Shown in pieces: positions 20,701 through 28,242 of a stretch of 34,595 bases of DNA. Under the pieces are notes generated by a model. It had not been told where the DNA came from, did no database searches, and was given only the letters and a program-made list of their open reading frames with translations. The position numbers and the translations under genes were made by a program. Within the stretch, counting starts at the first letter, position 1. The number at the start of each line of letters is the position of its first letter. Source of the DNA: JANQRV01 sp964533785 (GTDB lineage: Bacteria; Bacteroidota; Bacteroidia; Chitinophagales; Saprospiraceae); NCBI GenBank assembly GCA_964533785.1, contig CAZHNG010000022.1:1-34595 (forward strand), written 5' to 3'.

Positions 20701-20826
20701 AATGATTTGGTTAAAGAATGGGAAGAATATAAGGATCAATTAATGGTTATCCTGAATAAGGAAGTGAAAGCATTAAATCGTTTTTTGCGATTGAATAGTG
20801 TTGTTCATATCATGGTTAAATATTAA
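17704..20826 (+). CDS. Secreted BNR/VPS10-sortilin-like beta-propeller protein (glycosyl hydrolase-like)
   Basis: A 1040-residue protein starting at an ATG followed by a clear signal peptide (MRTFFFSLFFLIVFFCKSDGQ). The body holds about eleven Asp-box/BNR motifs of the S/T-x-D-x-G-x-x-W form, for example TDDAGQSW (about 70), SKDGGENW (about 175), TTDGGDHW (about 238), SDDAGNTW (about 285), TTDGGKTW (about 518) and SFDEGKHW (about 686). It opens with YRSAGPARGGRSTAVTGF, typical of the large WD40/YVTN/BNR-like proteins of Bacteroidota often annotated as sortilin or glycosyl hydrolase. Residues about 720-870 include a beta-rich segment, and the last 150 residues are mostly helical and charged. 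No T9SS sorting domain is present, so it probably ends in the periplasm. Catalytic residues cannot be assigned; a binding or scaffold role is as likely as an enzymatic one. Confidence 0.9.
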   Translation: MRTFFFSLFFLIVFFCKSDGQKNLSNVSIKALEYRSAGPARGGRSTAVTGFTDHPFRFLMGTTGGGVWQTDDAGQSWRNISDGYFNTASIGAIAVAPSDANIIYVGTGSACPRGNISIGDGVYRSQNGGYSWEAVGLKKAGLIGKIVIHPNDPNLLYVAALGQIFGPNEERGVFRSKDGGENWEKILYLSDTTGAIDLAIDPNNPLELYAAFWRTERKPWTLIDGDKEGGIWKTTDGGDHWEKLSGGLPTGLLGRIGLAISPAKPNRIWAIIQAKAEEEGGLYRSDDAGNTWQRINRNHKLRQRGWYYSHLTAHPTDEHTIYANNVSFFKSVDGGKTFAQRIRVPHGDCHDLWINPGNPDIMIHANDGGACVSLNGGKTWSSQNNQPTAEIYRVTVDNQFPYRLYGAQQDNTTISVPSRYESALTPQEKWYSVGGGESGHIAVDPRNPNLIYAGTYIGQITRKDITSGHSRDIVAYPQMHDGVAPRDIRYRFQWNAPIRISPHDPDIVYHCSQFVHRTTDGGKTWKIISPDLTTNNDKYHNIPGGPIQHDHTGVELYTTIFSFKESPHQAGELWAGSDDGLLHLSKDNGSSWQDITPQKMPAEGTINTIELSNHQPGKAIISVYKYRENDFQPYIFMTKDHGKNWTILTNGNNGIPANHFVRVVREDPVREGLLYAGTEFGLYLSFDEGKHWQPFQQNLPITPITDMLIKENDLVIATQGRSFWILDNLSPLRELDQKIIDKPFHLFQPEDAYRTQFRNPRGKGAPDPAPNGATIDFYLKELPLNGDTVRIFIKDFDNKVRKTFSNYANKSDNQMKLKLKKGLNRISWNLTYEKPEVEPKAVFSLANTGGIKAPTGVHTVILSVGSEAEQKRLTVKKDPRWQQSDEDLMAQYQLANQVKSLLNECHKGIGQIRSVRKQLNSLLKRIATVDIESKTEIQEKVQALIQKINQLEAVLIQTQSESRQDPINYPPRFDDQIAYLYSVINAQDDRPTQGAYDRYNDLVKEWEEYKDQLMVILNKEVKALNRFLRLNSVVHIMVKY

Positions 20827-21479
20827 ACAAAACGGTTTTCAAGTCATTGATTTACAAAAGAAAGACTGCGTTGAACAACATCGGATCATTTAAAAAAATT
20901 CCTCTGAAATAAAACTGGCACGGTTTTTTCTACTATTGTTAGTGTAGGTTAAAAAATTAAAACTTACACAACATACTACGAGAAAACACACATTTTTCAG
21001 CAATATTGATTGCATTTTTGGCAAATAGCCAAATAAAATTCTAAGTAATTATCCCTTTTAAAAAAGTGTTGATCTTCACGATCAATAGAAAGCATTCCTA
21101 ATTTACAGCCAGTAAATAACCGTCTTCCAAATTGGATACGGTAAAATTTCCTAATCATTTTATTCGCAGAATAATTTCAAATTCTTCTTTGCAAAAGAGT
21201 AAGACCCTACCTGGGTTTTCCTTCGAGAAGAAAGCATCAATAATACATATTGAATTCAATAGCTACCTCGGTAGCGGATCATTCTTGAGCTTTGTACGGT
21301 AAGTGTTTCTATTTACCGCATATCACTGATATCTACATACCAACACACCCCCTTATTTTCTCTACCCGGACACTTAATTACCATTGGATGGAATAAGGCC
21401 TGGCATTTTACCATGTCCAGCATCTAAACGCTATCCAATTCACAATTATCAATTATTCCAAAACAAATTTACTTTTAAA
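20827..21479. other. Long intergenic leader rich in inverted repeats
   Basis: No gene was seen in these 653 bases. Several short inverted repeats crowd the stretch: GTGTAGGTT/AACTTACAC (20942-20969, one mismatch), TTTGGC/GCCAAA (21017-21033), TTGATC/GATCAA (21069-21085), ACCGT/ACGGT (21119-21142), the perfect palindrome ATTGAATTCAAT (21249-21260), GCTACC-TC-GGTAGC (21262-21275) and CGGTAA/TTACCG (21297-21318). The first may serve the end of the BNR transcript. Those nearest the HYR gene may be operators or leader structure. At 21363-21373 lies TACCCGGACAC, the same 11 bases found in the 27-bp palindrome at 32.8 kb. Confidence 0.55.
21249..21275. promoter_or_regulatory. Two adjacent palindromes upstream of the HYR-repeat gene
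   Basis: A perfect 12-bp palindrome ATTGAATTCAAT (21249-21260) is followed after one base by the interrupted palindrome GCTACC-TC-GGTAGC (21262-21275). A two-base spacer is too small for an RNA loop, so the second is better read as a double-stranded protein-binding site. Both lie about 205-230 bases before the start codon. No regulator is known. Confidence 0.3.
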
Positions 21480-24400
21480 ATGGAACACTCAAGAACTGTT
21501 GCCGTTAGTGGCAGCGCTATGTCTGTAAACCGCAAAACTTATTATGTTTTTCCTTTACTTTTGTTTTTCCTTTTGCTACAGCATTTGGCTTATGGGCAAT
21601 GCCAAAGCCTTACCTGCAATGCAACCTCAGCGGGAGAGCCGTTGGAAGTAGCGATTAGCGAAACCTGTGATGTCTTACTGATTGCCGACGTTATTCTGGA
21701 AGCAGAACAAACCTGCCCCGGCGATAAAAGGCTGATCGTAAGAGACAACCTCAACAATGTGTTGACGGAAGGTATCAATGAAATATCATTCGATGCTTCT
21801 GCCTTGATATCACAGGTTTTGAGCGTTACGGTAATTGATGTTGAAAGGGAGATCTTTTGCGTGGGGTATATCCGGGTTACGGACAACCTTGCACCGGTTA
21901 TTACCGAATGCAGGTCAACATCCGTAAGTTGTATGGCCGATACATCTACCACCAACATCATTACTCCTCAAGTACTCGACAATTGTTCTAATGAGGTATT
22001 TTTCGACTACGAAGATGATGTAGTTATTTACCCTTGCGATTCTGTTGATGTAGGGGTGATCAACCGGGAATGGACAGCCATCGATGAGGCTGGAAATGCC
22101 CAAACCTGTACCCAGGCCATTACCATAGAAAGACCCGACCTAAGCCTTATTGAATTCCCCGAAGATGTTACCTTGAGTTGCGAAAACCCGATCACTTTAC
22201 CTGATTCAACGGGCAGACCCCAGGTCAACGGAAAGCGAGTCTTGAACGGCGGTTTTTGCAACCTTAATGTAAGTTATGCGGATGACGTTACGGCGACTTG
22301 TGGCGATACGGAATTTCAGATAATCAGAAACTGGCGAATTACCGAAGAATGTACCAATACGACAATTTCTGCAGCACAGATCATATTGGTTCTCGACAAT
22401 AAAGGACCAGAGATTGAATGTCCTGAGGACATCGAGATCCAAGCGGTTGCGGGCCAGTGTTTTGCAGAAGTTAGTTTACCTGTACCTACTATTTCAGACA
22501 ATTGTGATGCAAATCCCACATTCTTAGTTAGTACTTCTTATGGTTCTACAGGGTTAGGCCCGCACCCTTTTGTTCCTGTGGGCACGCACACGGTCCAATA
22601 CGTAGCAATCGACGAATGCGGCAACTCCACTTTGTGTACCATAAATGTCAACGTAGTCGACAACGAAGTACCCACCGCAGTTTGTAGCGAAGTAACCGTG
22701 GGTATCACTTCAACGAGCGTGGCCTCAGTTAACGCAGCCGTCTTTGACGAGGGCAGTTTAGATAATTGTGCCGAAACCTTGTACTATAAAGCGAAAAAAT
22801 TGGACCCCGGCAGTTGTGATAGGATCAACGGTGACGATTCTTCCGGCAACGGCTACCAGGAGTGGTACGACGATCAAGTGGTGTTCTGCTGCGAGGAGAT
22901 CGGAACAGAAGTACCGGTAAGCTTGAAAGTATACGAAGTCGATCCTGGTACCGGCCCGGTAGAACCGGCAAGAGAACGCCCGGGGGGAGATTTGTACGGC
23001 CGCGTATCTGAATGCAGCGTTACCGTAAAGGTACAAGACCGGATAGGCCCCGCCATCGTTTGCCCGAAAGACGTAGAAGTAGAATGCTCCGACGATATCA
23101 GCGACCTATCACGCTTCGGCAGCCCAACCGTCATGGACAATTGCGGTTATAGGCTGGACAGTACCGTTACGAACAACCTCAACGACTGTGGTTTAGGAGA
23201 GATCAGAAGAACATTTACCGCTTCCGATGATTCGAATAACAGCAATTCCTGCAGTCAGATCATCAGGATCGTAGACAGTGAACCGTACGTAGAAACAGAT
23301 ATCGAATGGCCCAATAATTTTGAAACGGATGAATGCGGCTCTTCCCTTGCGCCGGAAGATTTACCAGACGGATTTAACTATCCTGAAATACTAACCGAAA
23401 AATGCGGGCATTTGCAATTCTCCTATGAAGACGAGTTTTTCGATTCCGGTTCTCCTGCCTGTTTCAAGATCTTACGCTACTGGACGGCACTTGACTGGTG
23501 TTCCTTTGACGTTGACAACCCTGACAACGGAGGCAAATTCTACCATATTCAGGTACTGAAGGTAAAAGATAATATCGCACCCGTCATCAACTATACCCGT
23601 GATACGATTCGAGGCAACATTGATGCATCATGTAGTTCAGCACGCGTTGACATTCCATTGGTCACTGCCACGGATTGCAGCAACGGAATAACGATTACTA
23701 ACGATTCTCCTTATGCAGATGATAATGGAGCTGACGCCAGCGGCAACTACCCCATGGGACAAACTACTGTTACCTTCACAGCCACTGACCGCTGCGGCAA
23801 CACTTCAGAATGCCAGATAGTGGTTGACGTGAAAGACAACAACCGGCCTTCCCCCATTTGTATCGTTGGCCTATCTGTCAGTTTAGGAGATGAAAACAGT
23901 GGCAACCAGGCGATCATCACTGCCGATGCTTTCGACGGAGGCAGCTACGATAATTGCACAAACAAGGAGGATCTGTTGTTTACGATCCGCAGAAGTGGGG
24001 AATCCCCCAACCTGATTCCTCCGCAAACAGAAGAACTAATCTTTACCTGCAGTGATGTCGGTACCCAATTAGTAGAGTTCTGGGTAACAGATGAAGCGGG
24101 AAACAGTGATTTTTGCCAGACCTTCATTACCATCCAGGACTTAGACAGAAACTGCCCGCAGAATGTACAGCGAGCGATGGTTGCAGGGGGCATTACTACC
24201 GAAGGAGGCCAATTGGTTGAAGAAGCTAAAGTGATGGTATACGGCAATGAGGTCAGAGATGTAAAAACCGGCCCATCCGGAAAGTTTGAAATTGTTGATT
24301 TGCCGATGGGAGAAGACTTTACCCTGGTACCCGAAAAAGATGATGATGCATCTAATGGAGTATCGACAATGGATTTGATTCTAATCTCACAACACATCCT

Positions 24401-25433
24401 GGGTATCAGGTTATTAGATTCTCCCTATAAGATGATCGCTGCCGACGTAGACCGTTCCAACAGCATTACCACTTTGGATTTGATCAAAGTACGCCGCTTA
24501 ATTCTGAAAACGGACAATCAAATGCCTGGTGGTGCAAAACCCTGGCGTTTTGTAGAAGCCGGCTATCAGTTCAGGGATCCTCAAAATCCGTTCAGTAGAA
24601 ACTTCCCGGAGGTATACAACATCAACGACCTGGACAGAGATATGATCGCGGCTGATTTTGTAGCCATCAAACTAGGAGATGTAAACTACTCCGCTACAAC
24701 GAACAAAAAGAGCCAGATAAAAACCAGAGCTCCAAAAGCAACCTGGGAAATATCTGCTCAAAACCAACATTTCGATATTGGCGAAAATGTTATTGTCGAC
24801 ATCCGCGCCAGCGAGATGAAAGCGATCATGGGCTATCAATTCACCTTCTCCTTCAACCACGAAGCATTGACATTCAACGAAGTGATCCCGGGTGATTTTC
24901 CGAACATGACCGAAGAACACTTTGGTACGACCAGGTCAAGAGAAGGCATAATCACTACCAGTTGGCAGGGAGGACAGGAAAATATACTAAGTGAAGAACC
25001 TATTTTGTTCTCAATTTCCTTTACAGCCAATCAAATCGGACAATTGAAAGATTTGATCGAGATCAACTCTAAGCTAACCGCTAAAGAAGCCTATTCTACC
25101 GAATTAGAGGAGTTGGACATTGATTTTAACATCCATGATGAAACACCTATTTCAGAAATGAATGCTTCAAATACCCATGTAGAAGTCTACCAGAATCGCC
25201 CGAACCCGTTCTACGACCGGACTGCGGTTCCATTTGAATTAGTCAATGCCGGAAATGTAACACTCCGGGTATTTGATTCCGTAGGTAATACCATTTTACA
25301 GAAATCGGAATTTTTCAACTCCGGATACAATCAATTTCAGCTTAATAAACAAGAATTAAATAGTGCTGGTATCTACTTCTACCAAATAGAAACCGGCGGC
25401 AAAACAGTAACTAAAAAAATGATAGTCAAATAG
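21480..25433 (+). CDS. Secreted HYR-repeat protein with dockerin-like and cohesin-like modules and T9SS type A domain
   Basis: The frame is open upstream to a TTG at 21384. The ATG at 21480 is chosen because it precedes the signal peptide; the ATG at 21519 (MSVNRKTYYVFPLLLFFLLL...YGQ) gives a shorter and equally good one. From 21480 the product is 1317 residues. Residues about 135-890 contain six to eight HYR/Ig-like units of roughly 80-100 residues with D(N/R)xxP, C, DNC and ATDxCGN-type signatures and many cysteines. Then: carboxypeptidase-regulatory-like segment (about 902-950), dockerin-like pair (about 953-1015; DDDASNGVSTMDL and DVDRSNSITTLDL, both calcium-loop-like), cohesin-like domain (about 1089-1217), T9SS type A sorting domain (about 1234-1317; VYQNRPNPF...AGIYFYQI). 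It should be a surface-attached, probably calcium-binding, adhesive protein. Its C-terminal module order matches that of the giant protein. Confidence 0.92.
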   Translation: MEHSRTVAVSGSAMSVNRKTYYVFPLLLFFLLLQHLAYGQCQSLTCNATSAGEPLEVAISETCDVLLIADVILEAEQTCPGDKRLIVRDNLNNVLTEGINEISFDASALISQVLSVTVIDVEREIFCVGYIRVTDNLAPVITECRSTSVSCMADTSTTNIITPQVLDNCSNEVFFDYEDDVVIYPCDSVDVGVINREWTAIDEAGNAQTCTQAITIERPDLSLIEFPEDVTLSCENPITLPDSTGRPQVNGKRVLNGGFCNLNVSYADDVTATCGDTEFQIIRNWRITEECTNTTISAAQIILVLDNKGPEIECPEDIEIQAVAGQCFAEVSLPVPTISDNCDANPTFLVSTSYGSTGLGPHPFVPVGTHTVQYVAIDECGNSTLCTINVNVVDNEVPTAVCSEVTVGITSTSVASVNAAVFDEGSLDNCAETLYYKAKKLDPGSCDRINGDDSSGNGYQEWYDDQVVFCCEEIGTEVPVSLKVYEVDPGTGPVEPARERPGGDLYGRVSECSVTVKVQDRIGPAIVCPKDVEVECSDDISDLSRFGSPTVMDNCGYRLDSTVTNNLNDCGLGEIRRTFTASDDSNNSNSCSQIIRIVDSEPYVETDIEWPNNFETDECGSSLAPEDLPDGFNYPEILTEKCGHLQFSYEDEFFDSGSPACFKILRYWTALDWCSFDVDNPDNGGKFYHIQVLKVKDNIAPVINYTRDTIRGNIDASCSSARVDIPLVTATDCSNGITITNDSPYADDNGADASGNYPMGQTTVTFTATDRCGNTSECQIVVDVKDNNRPSPICIVGLSVSLGDENSGNQAIITADAFDGGSYDNCTNKEDLLFTIRRSGESPNLIPPQTEELIFTCSDVGTQLVEFWVTDEAGNSDFCQTFITIQDLDRNCPQNVQRAMVAGGITTEGGQLVEEAKVMVYGNEVRDVKTGPSGKFEIVDLPMGEDFTLVPEKDDDASNGVSTMDLILISQHILGIRLLDSPYKMIAADVDRSNSITTLDLIKVRRLILKTDNQMPGGAKPWRFVEAGYQFRDPQNPFSRNFPEVYNINDLDRDMIAADFVAIKLGDVNYSATTNKKSQIKTRAPKATWEISAQNQHFDIGENVIVDIRASEMKAIMGYQFTFSFNHEALTFNEVIPGDFPNMTEEHFGTTRSREGIITTSWQGGQENILSEEPILFSISFTANQIGQLKDLIEINSKLTAKEAYSTELEELDIDFNIHDETPISEMNASNTHVEVYQNRPNPFYDRTAVPFELVNAGNVTLRVFDSVGNTILQKSEFFNSGYNQFQLNKQELNSAGIYFYQIETGGKTVTKKMIVK

Positions 25434-25467
25434 ATAAGAAAGCGATTACGGTTATCAGACAATTGGC

Positions 25468-25494
25468 TCCAGTCTCTGAGTATCGGAGACTGGA
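25468..25494 (+). terminator. Hairpin terminator after the HYR-repeat gene
   Basis: A perfect 9-bp stem TCCAGTCTC/GAGACTGGA with a 9-base loop lies 35 bases after the stop codon and is followed by CTTTTGGCATTATTTTTG, a broken T-rich tract. It is a plausible but not ideal intrinsic terminator. Confidence 0.55.
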
Positions 25495-25595
25495 CTTTTG
25501 GCATTATTTTTGTTATTTTCTTATCAGAGTTTATTAACAAAGAGCTTTGAGACAATATCTACGAACTCGTTATTAAAAACTAATCCTCAAGATAC

Positions 25596-25627
25596 GAAGG
25601 GATGCACGTTGCATCCCTTCTATTTTT
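25596..25627 (+). terminator. Strong intrinsic terminator upstream of yraN
   Basis: A perfect 10-bp stem GAAGGGATGC/GCATCCCTTC with the five-base loop ACGTT is followed directly by TATTTTT. The form is textbook. Together with the preceding hairpin it insulates yraN from the HYR-repeat gene. Confidence 0.8.
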
Positions 25628-25685
25628 AGCTCCTGCCTAAGTATATTTTCTTGCCCCAATTATTTTCTTTTTTATATCCGATAAT

Positions 25686-26057
25686 ATGGCCCAACACAAC
25701 GATACCGGCAAATACGGTGAGCAACTAGCTGTGACCTTTCTGCGAGAAAAAGGCTTCAAAGTTTTGGAAAAGAACTGGCATCATCATCATGCAGAGATCG
25801 ATATCATCGCTATAGACGGCGCTGTTCTGGTTTTTATAGAAGTAAAAACCCGATCAAGTACCTATTTCGGCGAACCTGCAGAGTTTATTTCTCCACGTAA
25901 AGAAAGGCTGTTGATCGATGCTGCCACCGCCTATATCGAACAAACCGATCACGATGGGGAGATACGCTTCGATGTAATCGGTATTGTGCTGGCAGCGCAA
26001 AAAGATCCTGAAATCAGGTATTACAAAGATGCTTTTTTCCCAGGTCTGGAGGTTTAA
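25686..26057 (+). CDS. yraN: YraN family (UPF0102) endonuclease-like protein
   Basis: A 123-residue protein of normal family length. It starts with GKYGEQLAVTFLREKGFKVLEKNW and carries the conserved nuclease-fold motif AEIDIIAID...LVFIEVKTRS (about residues 36-60), whose Glu, Asp, Glu and Lys match the Holliday-junction resolvase-like active site. RFDVIGI follows near residue 98. The family is near-universal in bacteria; proposed roles in DNA repair or RNA processing are not settled. The ATG at 25686 is the only start that keeps the conserved N-terminus. It is convergent with the Mpl-like gene, and the two stop codons overlap by two bases. Confidence 0.93.
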   Translation: MAQHNDTGKYGEQLAVTFLREKGFKVLEKNWHHHHAEIDIIAIDGAVLVFIEVKTRSSTYFGEPAEFISPRKERLLIDAATAYIEQTDHDGEIRFDVIGIVLAAQKDPEIRYYKDAFFPGLEV

Positions 26058-27478
26058 TTACCGGGAAAAACCTTTTCCATCCATTCGACAATATCCTGCA
26101 GATGCCCGTCAAAACTCCCGGAGGTAAGCAGCAGCACTACTTCATTGCCACTCAATAGCTCCTGCAAAGTACCAGTAATGGCACCGAAATCAGGAGTGGG
26201 ATATACCGAAGGATGATTTTTTTGAGTACGGGCTACAATTTCTGATAAGGTCAACTGCTCGTGTTGTTGCTTGCCGTGGGCAGGCGGTTCGTGGATTAAC
26301 ACTTCAGCCGAACCTGCAAATACCGAATCATACCAGTCTATCGTATTTTTGTTCCGCCAGCTAAAGGTGTGGGGCTCAAAGACAATGATTAAACGTTTTC
26401 CGGGGTAATGCAACCGGATAGCCTCAATTGCCGTTCTTGCCTTCGTATACGAAGAACCAAAACCCTCGTAGATGACCAGCGAACTTTTATCACTTTTTTT
26501 GTCGAGCCGCCTAACGATCCCTTGGAAAGTTCGCAGCGGTTCCAGAATATTTTCCGGGCTTACTAATCCGTGTTCCAGTAAAAAGACGCATACGCCGGTG
26601 ATGTTTTCGATGTTGTGCTTACCGATCAGGCTCGTTTGCAGGGTAACCACTTTATCCTTATTCTTCATCAGGTCGAACTTGGTTACCGGACCGTATTTAA
26701 TATGCCTGGGTTGCCAATCCGCCTGGTCACTCCATCCATAAGTAACGATCCTGCAATCAGCCACCGCTAGTAGTTGTTTAACATTTGGATGGTCAATCCC
26801 CGCAACGATCGTGGATTTTTTATCCATCCCCCTGATTAATTGAAAAAAGGGCTTTAAATAATCCTCTATGGTAGGAAAAACATTTACGTGATCATGTTCG
26901 GCGGAAGTCAACAATAAAGAAGATGCGTGATAGTAAATAAACTTAGAAGTGTCATCGGTATTTGAAGAAGGATATTCATCCCCTTCCAACACGAAAACAT
27001 CGGAAGACCCGATACGAGAAGTGTATTCCATTCCAATGGGAATCGCCCCAATAAAATAGCTGGGGTTATGGCCTAAATGCATGAGTATCCACGCCATTAA
27101 AGCCGTGCAGGTAGATTTGCCGTAGCTCCCCACAACTACGTAATTAGTAGTAGCCCGGGTTAATTTTTCAATAGCCAGGGGAAAAGATATGATCCGATCC
27201 GGAAATTTTTGGTATGCCGCCCGTACTTCTTCATTGTTCTCGACAGTGAGTTTAGCGTGCCGGCCAATGACGATCAGGTCTGGATTCGCTGGCAAATTCG
27301 CAGCCTGATGTGGTATTTTACAAGTCATCCCACATTTTTCCAGATAGCTCTTGACCGGATCGTATACGCCTTGATCGGAACCAGAAATCTCCCAACCCAT
27401 TTCCTGGTATAAGCGCGCTACAGCACTCATCCCCGCACCGCACAAGCCTATAAAATGTACCGTTTTTTTATCCTTCAT
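26054..27478 (-). CDS. mpl: Mur ligase, Mpl/MurC type (UDP-N-acetylmuramate:peptide ligase)
   Basis: A 474-residue cytoplasmic enzyme with three Mur-ligase domains. The N-terminal nucleotide-sugar fold has VHFIGLCGAGMSAVA. The ATP site is GSYGKSTCTAL (about residues 117-127), differing from the usual GTHGKTT but keeping Gly-Lys-Ser/Thr. LEGDEYPSS...SKFIYYHASSLLLTSAEHDHVN resembles the Mpl signature more than MurC. The C-terminal domain has YEGFGSSYTKARTAIEAI and FEPHTFSWRNK. Mpl reattaches recovered L-Ala-gamma-D-Glu-meso-DAP tripeptide to UDP-MurNAc in peptidoglycan recycling, with ATP use. The Bacteroidota Mpl branch is the most likely assignment, but a MurC-like substrate cannot be excluded by eye. 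It is convergent with yraN, and a pseudogene lies upstream. Confidence 0.85.
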   Translation of the reverse strand: MKDKKTVHFIGLCGAGMSAVARLYQEMGWEISGSDQGVYDPVKSYLEKCGMTCKIPHQAANLPANPDLIVIGRHAKLTVENNEEVRAAYQKFPDRIISFPLAIEKLTRATTNYVVVGSYGKSTCTALMAWILMHLGHNPSYFIGAIPIGMEYTSRIGSSDVFVLEGDEYPSSNTDDTSKFIYYHASSLLLTSAEHDHVNVFPTIEDYLKPFFQLIRGMDKKSTIVAGIDHPNVKQLLAVADCRIVTYGWSDQADWQPRHIKYGPVTKFDLMKNKDKVVTLQTSLIGKHNIENITGVCVFLLEHGLVSPENILEPLRTFQGIVRRLDKKSDKSSLVIYEGFGSSYTKARTAIEAIRLHYPGKRLIIVFEPHTFSWRNKNTIDWYDSVFAGSAEVLIHEPPAHGKQQHEQLTLSEIVARTQKNHPSVYPTPDFGAITGTLQELLSGNEVVLLLTSGSFDGHLQDIVEWMEKVFPGN

Positions 27479-27549
27479 TCAATTTTATTAAACCCCAATT
27501 AAACCTATCAGTAAATGGTAGTTGTAATTTGGTAGACAACAACTCAAAC

Positions 27550-28150
27550 ACTGCAAAATATAAAATCCTTTTTACTCAAGATACGCCTATTCTTAACCCT
27601 TGGTTTCGCTCAAGCACGAACGCTCTATTTTCCACCAATTGCAGGAAATGAATGAGATACCGATTCCCATCAAATCTGGTCTGGTGTGAAGAGCAGACCA
27701 ATGCTTTATACGATTACTTGGAGAGAGAGAATCTAGCAAATCAATCACCGTTTTGAAAGATGGTAAAATCGTATTGGAAAATTACTTTGGCGCTTGTACC
27801 CAAGATAGCGTATGGGGTTGGCTTTCAGCAGGAAAAAGTTTGACTTCGGTACTCGTAGGTATAGCGCAGAGAGAAGGAGCCTTATCGATTCACCACCAAC
27901 CTCTGGTTATTTAGGAGTAGGATGGACGAGCTTACCCCCTGAGAAAGAGGATTCAATCACGATCTGGTATTAACTAACTATGACTTCGGGAATGGATGAA
28001 AGAATTTTTGCCTGTACGGAACCCGCTTGCCTGTTATACAAAGTAGATGCGGGAACACGGTGGGCTTATCATAACGGCCCTTATGCTCTCTTGAGGAATG
28101 TAATAGAAAATGCGACCGGTTTTGATTATTATTTCTTAAATTTAATGTAA
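27550..28150 (+). pseudogene. Decayed serine hydrolase (beta-lactamase class C / PBP-like), truncated and frameshifted
   Basis: No open frame survives, but pieces in different frames form one protein. A signal-like stretch with FLTLGFAQARTLYFPPIAGNE ends at a TGA near 27653. Then come WCEEQTNALYDYLEREN (near 27690) and, in another frame, ITVLKDGKIVLENYFG...WLSAGKSLTSVLVGIAQREG (SxxK motif Ser-Ala-Gly-Lys, near 27830) stopping at a TAG. In a third frame YLGVGWTSL...DSITIWY is followed by an in-frame TAA, then LTMTSGMDE and RWAYHNGPYALL (YxN motif Tyr-His-Asn, near 28055). The C-terminal half with the third catalytic box is missing after 28150. It shows at least two frameshifts, several stops and a deletion, so the gene is dead. 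Confidence 0.85.
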
Positions 28151-28165
28151 CCTGACAAAAACGTC

Positions 28166-28197
28166 GTTTTATGTACAGTATTGGTCTAAATTACGTT
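28166..28197 (+). promoter_or_regulatory. Possible promoter for the 2TM gene pair
   Basis: TACGTTAG matches the Bacteroidota -7 consensus TAnnTTTG except at one base. A T-rich TTTT lies about 21 bases upstream in the -33 region, and the first 2TM start codon follows about 50 bases downstream. The match is partial, so this is tentative. Confidence 0.25.
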
Positions 28198-28242
28198 AGA
28201 GGATAAAAACAAAACACCAATTTAAACGAAAAATCAATCATT

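Noticed and set aside
20916..20931. Sigma-54-like TGGCAC element after the BNR gene
   Set aside because: The -12 half (TTTCT) lacks the required GC, and the nearest start codon is more than 500 bases away.
21384..21479. N-terminal extension of the HYR-repeat protein from a TTG at 21384
   Set aside because: It would place 32 residues before the first likely ATG and bury the signal peptide; the region also looks like leader DNA with inverted repeats.
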